Below, in pieces: positions 57,172 through 64,000 of a DNA stretch of 64,000 nucleotides (positions within the stretch are counted from its first letter, which is position 1; every line of letters starts with the position of its first letter). The stretch comes from Gammaproteobacteria bacterium (GTDB taxonomy: Bacteria > Pseudomonadota > Gammaproteobacteria > Steroidobacterales > Steroidobacteraceae). Under the pieces are notes generated by a model. It worked only from the letters and a program-made list of their open reading frames with translations, ran no database searches and was not told the origin of the DNA. The position numbers and the translations under genes are program-made. The stretch is from assembly GCA_016707425.1 (NCBI GenBank), contig JADJHU010000004.1, positions 62,001 through 126,000 of the forward strand. The letters are read 5' to 3'.

Positions 57172-57387
57172 TCAGTCCGACGCGAGCCGAGACAGCGCCT
57201 CGCGTGCGAGTGCACTCAGACCCGCTCCGCCACGACCGAGATGCGCTAGGATCTCGCGCCGCATCCTCGGATCCCAGAAGCGCCGCAGGTGCGCAGCCAC
57301 CGCCCGGGCCCCCGCCGCACGATCCGTTTCGCACTCGAAGAAGGTGGCGATGTCGTTGGCCATTGCCACCAGGCGTTCGATTCTCAT
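57172..57387 (-). CDS. fdsD: Formate dehydrogenase delta subunit
   Basis: A 71-residue subunit of NAD-dependent formate dehydrogenase, needed for assembly or stability. Its core MRIERLVAMANDIATFFE followed by HLRRFWDPRMRREIL matches FdsD. It overlaps the fdsA stop by 4 bp and is the last gene of the fds operon. Confidence 0.9.
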   Translation of the reverse strand: MRIERLVAMANDIATFFECETDRAAGARAVAAHLRRFWDPRMRREILAHLGRGGAGLSALAREALSRLASD

Positions 57388-60212
57388 GCGTGAACGGGGT
57401 TCCCGCGGCCCGGATCATGCCCGCCCGCCGTGCCCGCGACCCTTGTGACCTGCACAGCGGTGACCTTGTACTCAGGGCAGTTGGTCGCCCAGTCGGAATT
57501 CTCCGTCGTCACGACATTGGTGGCCGATTCAGGGAAGTGGAACGTGGTGTAAACGACCCCCGGTGCGACGCGCTCGGTGACCGTCGCCCGCAACCGCGTT
57601 TCGCCCGTCCGGCTGGCCAGGTGCACCCAGTCGCCCTCGCCGACACCCCGGTCCTCGGCATCATGCGGGTGGATCTCGAGCAGATCCTCGTCGTACCAGA
57701 GCAGATTCGCGGTGCGACGGGTCTGGGTGCCCACGTTGTACTGCGTGAGCACCCGGCCGGTCGTGAGCAGGAGCGGATAGCGCGCGCTGCTGCGCTCGTT
57801 CGTCGCCACGAAGCGTGTGACGCCGAAGCGGCCCCTGCCCCGTACCGGGTGCCCGACATGCAGCGTGGGCGTGCCCTCGGGAGCGCCCTCGTCGCAGGGC
57901 CACTGGAGGCTTCCGAGGCGCTCGAGCTTGTCGTAACTCACGCCGCGGAACGTCGGGGTCAGTCGCGCGATCTCGGCCATGATCTCCGAAGGGTGGGCAT
58001 AGCGCATCGGATGGCCGAGGGCGTTCGCGAGGCGCACCGTCACCTCCCAGTCCGCCAGTCCCGCGAGCGGCTCGATCACCTTGCGCACCCGCGAGATGCG
58101 CCGCTCGGCATTCGTGAATGTGCCGTCCTTCTCGAGGAAGGATGATCCAGGCAGGAAGACGTGCGCGTACCTCGAGGTTTCGTTGAGGAAGAGATCCTGC
58201 ACGATCACGCAGTCCATCGCCTGGAGCGCAGCGGCCACGTGCCGGGCGTTCGGGTCCGACTGCGCGAGATCCTCGCCCTGCACGTAGAGACCCCGGAAGG
58301 AACCGTCGAGGGCGGCCTCGAACATGTTCGGGATGCGCAGTCCCGGCTCGGGGTCGAGCACGACCTGCCAGTCCGACTCGAAGATCGCCCGCACTGCGGG
58401 ATCCGAGACATGACGATAGCCGCTCAGCTCGTGGGGGAAGGACCCCATGTCGCATGCGCCCTGCACGTTGTTCTGGCCACGCAGCGGGCACACACCCACG
58501 CCCTCGCGCCCGAGATTGCCCGTTGCCATGGCGAGATTTGCGATGGCCATGACGGTCGTGCTGCCCTGGCTGTGCTCGGTAACGCCGAGGCCATAGCAGA
58601 TCGTGCCGTTCGGCCCCGCCGCATAGAGCCGCGCGGCAGCACGCACTTCGGCGGCCGGCACGGCCGTCAGCCCGGCCGTCGCCTCGGGGGACTGAGCGGG
58701 CTGCGACACGAAGTCACGCCAGCGGACATAGGAGTCTTCCTCGCAGTGAGCGGCCACATAGGCCTCGTCCGTGAGTCCCTCCGTGACGATCACGTGTGCG
58801 AGGGCGTTCATTAGCGCGACATTCGTGCCTGGCCGCAGCCGCAGGTGCCACGCCGCACGGAGGTGCGGCGCGTGCACAAGCTCGATCGTCCGCGGATCGA
58901 TGACGATGAGCCGCGCGCCCCCGCGGATGCGGCGCTTGAGCTGCGCAGCGAACACCGGATGAGCCTCGGTCGGGTTCGCACCGATCACCATGATCACATC
59001 TGCCTGCATCACCGAGTCGAAGGTCTGCGTACCTGCAGACTCGCCGAGCGTCTGCTTGAGTCCATAGCCGCTGGGCGAGTGGCAGACGCGCGCACAGGTG
59101 TCGACGTTGTTGTTGCCGAGGGCGGCGCGCACGAGCTTCTGCACGAGGAAGGTTTCCTCGTTCGTGCAGCGTGAGGAGGTGATGCCGCCGACGGCGCCGC
59201 GGCCGTGGCAGGCCTGGATGCGCTGCAGCGCCTCTGCCGCATGCGCGATCGCCTCGTCCCAGCTCACCTCCCGCCAGGGCTCACCGGTGTGCTTCCGCAG
59301 CATCGGTCTCGTGACGCGCTCGGGATGTGTCGCATACCCCCATGCGAAGCGTCCCTTCACACAGGCATGACCGTGATTCGCCTGCCCCGTCCGGTCCGGC
59401 ACCATGCGCATGAGTTCCCCGTGCCCCGCTTCGGCCACCAGGGAGCAGCCGACGCCACAGTAGGCGCAGGTGGTGGTCACCGAGCGCTCGGGAGGCGCGC
59501 AAGCCTGGAGTGTCTTCTCGTGCAGCGCCGCCGTCGGGCAGGACTCGACGCAGGCGCCGCAGGAGACGCACTCCGAAAGCAGGAAGGGCTCAGACTGACC
59601 CGCCGCCACCCGCGAGGAGAAACCCCGGTCTTCGATGGTGAGCGCGAAGGTTCCCTGCACTTCTTCACAGGCGCGCACACAGCGCGAGCAGACGATGCAA
59701 AGATCAGGATCGAAGCTGAAGTAAGGATTGCTCACATCCCGTCCGCCCCCCCGACGGCTCGCTCCACCGGCGTAGCGCGAGTGGGTGATGCCGTGGGCGG
59801 CTGCCTGGGTCTGCAGCTCGCAGTGTCCGTTCGCAGGACAGGGCTCACAGGCCAGGGGATGGTCCGAGACATAGAGCTCGAGCACGCTGCGGCGCAGCTG
59901 CATGAGCGCCGCACTGTGCGTGCGGACGCGCATGCCGTCTGCAACCCCGGTGGTGCAGGAGGCCGGATAGCCCTTGTGTCCCTCGATCTCCACCAGGCAC
60001 AGGCGACAGGATCCGAAGGACTTCAGCGTGTCGGTTGCACAGAGGTTCGGGACGCTCACGCCGGCGAGCGCTGCGGCCCGCATGACCGAGGTGCCGGAAG
60101 GGACTTCGACAGACGTGCCATCGATGGACAGCCTGATCGCGGGTGCTGCGGGTGCTGCGGGTGCTGCGGGTGCTGCGGGGGTGCCCAGATCGTGGTAGCC
60201 GACGGCGTGCAT
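57384..60212 (-). CDS. fdsA: NAD-dependent formate dehydrogenase alpha (catalytic) subunit
   Basis: Molybdenum-containing subunit that oxidises formate to CO2, 942 residues. The N-terminal [2Fe-2S] domain (about 25-105) has SCRLCLVEIEGHKG. Next come a His/Cys cluster region (DHPLACEPCPANGHCELQ) and two ferredoxin-type clusters (CIVCSRCVRACEEV, CVSCGACVESCP). The bis-MGD catalytic region starts CAYCGVGCSLV. The Mo ligand is Cys, not selenocysteine (CARVCHSPSGYGLKQT). An Ala-Ala-Pro repeat (residues 12-24) lies before the ferredoxin domain. Electrons pass to FdsB and NAD. Confidence 0.96.
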   Translation of the reverse strand: MHAVGYHDLGTPAAPAAPAAPAAPAIRLSIDGTSVEVPSGTSVMRAAALAGVSVPNLCATDTLKSFGSCRLCLVEIEGHKGYPASCTTGVADGMRVRTHSAALMQLRRSVLELYVSDHPLACEPCPANGHCELQTQAAAHGITHSRYAGGASRRGGGRDVSNPYFSFDPDLCIVCSRCVRACEEVQGTFALTIEDRGFSSRVAAGQSEPFLLSECVSCGACVESCPTAALHEKTLQACAPPERSVTTTCAYCGVGCSLVAEAGHGELMRMVPDRTGQANHGHACVKGRFAWGYATHPERVTRPMLRKHTGEPWREVSWDEAIAHAAEALQRIQACHGRGAVGGITSSRCTNEETFLVQKLVRAALGNNNVDTCARVCHSPSGYGLKQTLGESAGTQTFDSVMQADVIMVIGANPTEAHPVFAAQLKRRIRGGARLIVIDPRTIELVHAPHLRAAWHLRLRPGTNVALMNALAHVIVTEGLTDEAYVAAHCEEDSYVRWRDFVSQPAQSPEATAGLTAVPAAEVRAAARLYAAGPNGTICYGLGVTEHSQGSTTVMAIANLAMATGNLGREGVGVCPLRGQNNVQGACDMGSFPHELSGYRHVSDPAVRAIFESDWQVVLDPEPGLRIPNMFEAALDGSFRGLYVQGEDLAQSDPNARHVAAALQAMDCVIVQDLFLNETSRYAHVFLPGSSFLEKDGTFTNAERRISRVRKVIEPLAGLADWEVTVRLANALGHPMRYAHPSEIMAEIARLTPTFRGVSYDKLERLGSLQWPCDEGAPEGTPTLHVGHPVRGRGRFGVTRFVATNERSSARYPLLLTTGRVLTQYNVGTQTRRTANLLWYDEDLLEIHPHDAEDRGVGEGDWVHLASRTGETRLRATVTERVAPGVVYTTFHFPESATNVVTTENSDWATNCPEYKVTAVQVTRVAGTAGGHDPGRGNPVHA
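60139..60180. repeat. 9-bp tandem repeat in the fdsA N-terminus
   Basis: Four perfect copies of GCGGGTGCT plus a partial fifth encode an in-frame Ala-Ala-Pro repeat at residues 12-24 of FdsA. Slippage here would change linker length in steps of three residues without frameshift. Confidence 0.85.
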
Positions 60213-60224
60213 GGCGGTCTCCCC

Positions 60225-61763
60225 TCAGCGCGTGCCCCGGAAATCCCCGGGGAAATGACGCAGGGCGCTGCGCACAGGAAAGGGCGTCATGCCCCCGAGC
60301 CCACACAGGGATCCGTGTTCCAGCGTGTCACAGAGCTCGGCGAGGAGCGCGAGGTCGCGCTCACGATCGAACCCGCGCCTGATGCGCTCGACCAGCTCCT
60401 CACCCCTCACCGAGCCGATGCGACAGGGCGCGCACTTGCCGCAGGATTCGTGTGCGCAGAAGCGCAGCGTCTCGCGCACTCTCTCGACCATGTCCACCGT
60501 ATCGTCGAACGCGACCACGCCGCCGTGCCCGAGCACTGCGCCCATTGCCGCGAGAGTCTCGTAGTCCAGCGGCGTATCGAACTGCGAGGCAGGCAGGAAA
60601 GCCCCGAGCGGGCCGCCGATCTGCACGGCGCGGATGGGGCGTGCGGTGGCGGAACCGCCGCCGTAGTCCTCGAGCAGCTCGCGCACCGTGAGATCGAAGG
60701 CACGCTCGATCAGCCCGGGCCGCCGCACGTTGCCACCGAGCTGTATGGGCAGTGTCCCATGCGAGCCTGCGCGCCCGTATCCCCGGTAGAACTCTGCGCC
60801 CCGCGCGAGGACCACCGGCACGGTGGCGAGCGTCACGACGTTATTCACCACGGTCGGCGCACCAAAGAGGCCCTTCACGGCGGGCAGGGGTGGGCGCACC
60901 TGCACCTCCCCTCGCCGGCCCTCGAGACTCTCGAGCATCGAGGTCTCCTCTCCGCAGACGTAGGCCCCTGCGCCGACGCGGACATCGATGTCGAAGTCCC
61001 GGCCGCTGCCCAGCAGGTCTGACCCGAGTCTGCCGGCGCGCCGGAGCACCTCGATGGCCGCCCCGAGACTCCGGCGTGCGTGGGGATATTCCGCACGCAG
61101 GTACACGTAACCGCGTGAGGCGCCGACGGTCACCCCGGCAATCGTCATGCCTTCGATGAGTGCAAAGGGATCGCCTTCCATGAGCATGCGATCGGCAAAG
61201 GTCCCCGAGTCCCCCTCGTCCGCGTTGCAGACAACATACTTCACCGCCGCCGCCTGCTCGCGCGCCGTGTGCCACTTGACCCCGGCCGGGAAGGCCGCGC
61301 CGCCGCGCCCACGAAGCCCCGAGGCCGTGAGCTCCCGCACGGTGGCCTCCGGTCCAAGCTCCAGCGCCCGGTGAAGACCCGCGTACCCGCCCTGCCTCAC
61401 ATAGCTCTCGAGGCTCAGCGGATCCTCGCGGCCCACCCGCCCGAAGGTGAGACGCTGCTGGCTCGCGAGCCAGGGATGCCCCTCGATCGCGCCGAGATGG
61501 AGCGCGTGAGGTGCACCCTGCAGGAATCCGGCACGGAAAAGACCGGGCACGTCGACCGCCCGCACCGGGCCGTAGGCGATGCGTCCGCGTCCCGCGTCTA
61601 CCTCCACGAGCGGCTCGAGCCAGTACAGGCCTCGCGAGCCGTTGCGCACGATGTGCAGCGGCAGGCGCTCGCGGCGTGCCTGGCGCTCGATGGCCGTGAC
61701 CACATCGTCGGCGCCGAGGGAGAGTGCTCCGGCATCACGCGGCACGTAGACCCGGGGCGTCAC
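60225..61763 (-). CDS. fdsB: NAD-dependent formate dehydrogenase beta subunit
   Basis: Flavoprotein subunit that passes electrons to NAD, 512 residues from the GTG at 61763 (overlaps fdsG). It has the FMN/NADH-binding region of NuoF-type proteins (GLRGRGGAAFPAGVKW, CNADEGDSGTFADR, GAGAYVCGEETSML) and the [4Fe-4S] motif ESCGKCAPCRIGS. The N-terminal 120 residues are a family-typical extension. A 12-bp gap separates it from fdsA. Confidence 0.95.
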   Translation of the reverse strand: MTPRVYVPRDAGALSLGADDVVTAIERQARRERLPLHIVRNGSRGLYWLEPLVEVDAGRGRIAYGPVRAVDVPGLFRAGFLQGAPHALHLGAIEGHPWLASQQRLTFGRVGREDPLSLESYVRQGGYAGLHRALELGPEATVRELTASGLRGRGGAAFPAGVKWHTAREQAAAVKYVVCNADEGDSGTFADRMLMEGDPFALIEGMTIAGVTVGASRGYVYLRAEYPHARRSLGAAIEVLRRAGRLGSDLLGSGRDFDIDVRVGAGAYVCGEETSMLESLEGRRGEVQVRPPLPAVKGLFGAPTVVNNVVTLATVPVVLARGAEFYRGYGRAGSHGTLPIQLGGNVRRPGLIERAFDLTVRELLEDYGGGSATARPIRAVQIGGPLGAFLPASQFDTPLDYETLAAMGAVLGHGGVVAFDDTVDMVERVRETLRFCAHESCGKCAPCRIGSVRGEELVERIRRGFDRERDLALLAELCDTLEHGSLCGLGGMTPFPVRSALRHFPGDFRGTR

Positions 61764-62242
61764 TGCCCGGCCCCCCAGGACTCGAGCAGTGCATCGAGAT
61801 CCTCCCTCGTGACGCGCCCGCGCAGCTCGCCGTCGAGCATCACGGCCGGTGCGCAGGCACAATTGCCGAGGCAGTACACGGGCTCCAGGGAGATCGCGCC
61901 GTCGGCGGTGGTCTGGCCGCAGTCGATGCCGAGCGTCGCCAGGGCATGTGCCTCAAGCGCCCGAGCGCCCATCGACTGGCAGGCCTCGCCGCGACAGACG
62001 CGCAACACATGACGGCCGGGAGGCGTGCTGCGGAACCAGCGGTAGAAGCTCACGACCCCATGCACCTCCGCGCGCGAGAGGTTCAGCTCACGTGCGATGA
62101 GCGGCACGGCCTCGCCGGGGACGAAGCCGAGGGCGTCCTGCACGCCGTGGAGCACCTCGAGCAGCGGTCCCGGCTGGTCCCTCAGGCGGGCCGTGATGGC
62201 GAGAACGAGCGCCTGGAGCTCCTGGGGCCTGTGGGTGCTCAT
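61760..62242 (-). CDS. fdsG: NAD-dependent formate dehydrogenase gamma subunit
   Basis: [2Fe-2S] subunit of the NuoE type, 160 residues. Cluster cysteines are CRGEACQSMG and CLGNCACAPAVMLDG. The thioredoxin-like fold is preceded by LLEVLHGVQDALGFVP. The ATG at 62242 forms TGATG with the fdhD stop. The order fdhD-fdsG-fdsB-fdsA-fdsD differs from Cupriavidus, where fdhD comes after fdsA. Confidence 0.94.
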   Translation of the reverse strand: MSTHRPQELQALVLAITARLRDQPGPLLEVLHGVQDALGFVPGEAVPLIARELNLSRAEVHGVVSFYRWFRSTPPGRHVLRVCRGEACQSMGARALEAHALATLGIDCGQTTADGAISLEPVYCLGNCACAPAVMLDGELRGRVTREDLDALLESWGAGQ

Positions 62243-63081
62243 CACACCATCGCTCCGGTGCATACACGCTCGCCGTGGGCATATACATTGAAGGCGCCGT
62301 CGCGCAGGAAAGCCACCAGCGTCATGCCCGCATCGCGCGCCAGATCGACCGCGAGACTCGAGGGGGCACCGATCGCCGCCACCAGGGGCACGCCGGCCGC
62401 AGCAGCCTTCTGCACGAGTTCGAAGCTTGCGCGCCCCGACAGGAGCAGCAGGGAATCCGCGAGCGGCAGCGCATCAGCAGCCAGACGGGCCCCGACGAGC
62501 TTGTCGAGCGCATTGTGGCGCCCCACGTCTTCGTAGATCGCCCCGAGGTGCCCCGTGCGATCGAAGAGCCCAACGGCATGCAGCCCGCCGGTCGCGGCAA
62601 AGGCGCCCTGCGCTGCCCGCAGCCTTGCCGGCAGCTCGTGCAGCACAGGCACGTCCACGCGCCAGGTCGCCTCGACGCGTCGGACCCGCACCTGGCTCGT
62701 GATCGTCCCGGTTGAGGTCTTCCCGCACAGTCCGCAGCTGGAGGTGATGCAGAAGTGGCGCTCGAAGCGTGCCGGATCAAACCGGACATCCGCACGCAGG
62801 TCCACGCGCACCACATTGCCGCTCGCGCCACAATGGCGCACGCGGCGGACCTCGCGCCAGTCGCTGATCACGCCTTCGCTGTAGAGAAAGCCGAGCACGA
62901 GCTCCGCGTCGTGGCCGGGCGTGCGCATGGTGACGGAGATCGGCTGGTCTGCGCCCTCGTCGCCCGCCCGCCGGATGCGGATCTCGAGAGGCTCTTCTAC
63001 AGCCACCCTGTCGTCCTGGCGCAGGCGCGCACCCGCACTGACCTTCTCGATCGACACCGGCTGCGTGGCCAGCGCGTCCAT
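62242..63081 (-). CDS. fdhD: Sulfurtransferase FdhD (formate dehydrogenase maturation)
   Basis: Transfers sulfur from IscS to the molybdenum cofactor of formate dehydrogenase. The 279-residue protein has the conserved CGLCGK motif near residue 120 (TSSCGLCGKTSTG), plus EDVGRHNALDKLVG and SGRASFELVQKAAAAGVP. The ATG at 63081 (MDALATQPVSIEKV) was preferred to one 14 codons upstream. It is the first gene of the fds operon; about 220 bp separate it from the divergent maeA. Confidence 0.94.
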   Translation of the reverse strand: MDALATQPVSIEKVSAGARLRQDDRVAVEEPLEIRIRRAGDEGADQPISVTMRTPGHDAELVLGFLYSEGVISDWREVRRVRHCGASGNVVRVDLRADVRFDPARFERHFCITSSCGLCGKTSTGTITSQVRVRRVEATWRVDVPVLHELPARLRAAQGAFAATGGLHAVGLFDRTGHLGAIYEDVGRHNALDKLVGARLAADALPLADSLLLLSGRASFELVQKAAAAGVPLVAAIGAPSSLAVDLARDAGMTLVAFLRDGAFNVYAHGERVCTGAMV

Positions 63082-63305
63082 CTGTCCTCCATCGGCGGCC
63101 TGCCGGTCCCAGGCAGGCCGCAAGACAGCACGCTAACCCGCGCGCGACCGCGAAGTCCACGCCTTCGGCAGGGACTCATGGCGCGACAGCAGCCTGCAGC
63201 CGGGGACGTCAGCCGCGCAATCCGGGACGGTCAGGGGATTCCGGGTCAAGCCCCTCGCTCACCGACCGCTTTTGCGGCATATTCACGCCAGTCACAGAGA
63301 TGCCC

Positions 63306-64000
63306 ATGTCACACGCAAAGTCCGCACCAAGCCAGCCGTCCGCAGCCTCCCGGTCCGAACCCTCTCTGCCCGCCGACGCCGTCTGCTTCCGCCGCGTCGG
63401 CGCCAATTACGTCGTCGAAACACGCCGCCGCGGGCTCGACGTCTATCGCGAACCGCTCCTGAACAAAGGCTCGGCCTTCACGCTCGCCGAGCGGCGGGCT
63501 CTCGGTCTCGAGGCCCTGTTGCCCGGCACGCCCAAGAGCATGGCGCAGCAGGTACAGCGCGTCCACGCGCAGCTGCGGCTTCGCAGCGCACCGATCGACC
63601 AGTATCTCGAGCTGAGTGCACTGCAGGACCGCAACGAGCACCTGTTCTACCGCGTCCTGCGCGATCATCTCGCCGAGCTGATGCCGATCGTCTACACCCC
63701 GACGGTTGGCGAGGCCACGCAGCGCTTCAGCGAGCTCTTCCGGCGCGGTCGCGGCGTGTGGCTGAACCCGGGTCACCGGGGTCGCATCCGGGAGGTACTC
63801 GCCCAGTCCCTGCGCCCCGACGTGCGGCTGATCGTTGCCACCGACAACGAATCGATACTCGGTATCGGCGACCAGGGGGCCGGCGGCATGGCCATCGCCA
63901 TCGGCAAGCTGACGCTCTATTGCGCGACTGCGGGGATCCATCCCTCACACACGCTGCCGATCAGCCTGGATGTCGGCACCGACAACCCCGCGCTGCTGGA
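63306..64000 (+). CDS. maeA: NAD-dependent malic enzyme, N-terminal part (runs off window)
   Basis: Oxidatively decarboxylates malate to pyruvate. About 232 of an expected 565 residues are present. Recognisable segments are GLDVYREPLLNKGSAFTLAER, NEHLFYRVL, MPIVYTPTVGEA and TDNESILGIGDQGAGGMAIAIGKL. They match the SfcA/MaeA N-terminal half. An in-frame ATG at 63300 is an equal alternative start. With CstA, formate dehydrogenase and the glyoxylate genes it adds to the central carbon functions in this window. Confidence 0.95.
   Translation, partial: MSHAKSAPSQPSAASRSEPSLPADAVCFRRVGANYVVETRRRGLDVYREPLLNKGSAFTLAERRALGLEALLPGTPKSMAQQVQRVHAQLRLRSAPIDQYLELSALQDRNEHLFYRVLRDHLAELMPIVYTPTVGEATQRFSELFRRGRGVWLNPGHRGRIREVLAQSLRPDVRLIVATDNESILGIGDQGAGGMAIAIGKLTLYCATAGIHPSHTLPISLDVGTDNPALL

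Noticed and set aside
55724..57448. A 574-codon open frame antisense to cstA
   Set aside because: Composition is that of a reverse-complement shadow (Gln, Arg, His-rich) and cstA is certain on the other strand.
57384..60212. Selenocysteine in formate dehydrogenase
   Set aside because: The metal-ligand position is a normal Cys codon in CARVCHSPSG and there is no in-frame TGA or SECIS-like hairpin.
59205..61022. A 605-codon open frame antisense to fdsA and fdsB
   Set aside because: It spans the junction of two confirmed genes and shows no conserved protein features.

Overview
The window is about 66% G+C, densely coded on both strands and chromosomal in character. The gene content suggests a gammaproteobacterium: a fused aspartokinase-homoserine dehydrogenase (thrA) in a thrABC operon, an E. 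coli-type icd with Ser113, nudJ-mnmA, siroheme synthase cysG with cysH and cysB, YbdD-CstA, and an icd-aceA-aceB glyoxylate cluster. I would place it loosely near Steroidobacterales, Nevskiales or Xanthomonadales, but the family is a guess. No rRNA, tRNA, CRISPR array, insertion sequence or prophage was seen. No gene-free stretch exceeds 300 bases; the longest are about 240 nt (47338-47577) and 220 nt (63082-63305).

Layout. 1-7.2 kb: uvrC (partial), family 5 uracil-DNA glycosylase, icd, aceA and aceB on the minus strand, divergent from an ScfR/RamB-type regulator. 7.2-10.9 kb: a class II DAHP synthase and a PepSY / PhoP-like / PhoQ-like set, all broken by single-base frameshifts. 11-14.6 kb: a glycine-zipper envelope protein, mazG, a CoA-pyrophosphatase-type Nudix gene and fumC. 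14.7-24.9 kb (mostly plus strand): purB, a possible PLD-like protein, nudJ, mnmA, acnA, a HAD hydrolase, a broken YgjP-type metalloprotease, tatD and an M20 peptidase. 24.9-30.2 kb (minus): NERD protein, thrC, thrB, thrA, joined by 4-nt overlaps. 30.4-34 kb (plus): XdhC, TauE/SafE, a Rieske oxygenase remnant, an unknown protein and a MocA/MobA-like nucleotidyltransferase.

34-44.5 kb (minus): a tight Flp/Tad pilus operon whose motor ATPase carries an N-terminal FHA domain. 44.6-47.9 kb: a complete general stress response module of the kind known from Alphaproteobacteria: nepR, ecfG and a HisKA_2 kinase on the minus strand, divergent from phyR and a FAT-GUY-like single-domain response regulator. 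48-49.6 kb: the exonuclease of the Lhr/ligase repair cluster and only the N-terminal part of its DNA ligase. 49.6-53.8 kb: assimilatory sulfate reduction, with cysB (amber at codon 5) coupled to a short glutamyl-tRNA reductase-like protein, divergent from cysH and a frameshifted cysG. 53.8-57.1 kb: zinc alcohol dehydrogenase, YbdD and CstA. 57.2-63.1 kb: an NAD-dependent molybdenum formate dehydrogenase operon (fdhD-fdsG-fdsB-fdsA-fdsD). 63.3-64 kb: the start of an NAD malic enzyme.

Together, icd, aceA, aceB, acnA, fumC and maeA cover TCA, glyoxylate and malate metabolism, and FDH adds NADH from formate. About eighteen single-base frame breaks occur in otherwise conserved genes, concentrated at 7.4-10.9 kb and 52.6-53.3 kb. 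This looks more like consensus sequence error than gene decay, and should be resolved before any of these genes is called lost.
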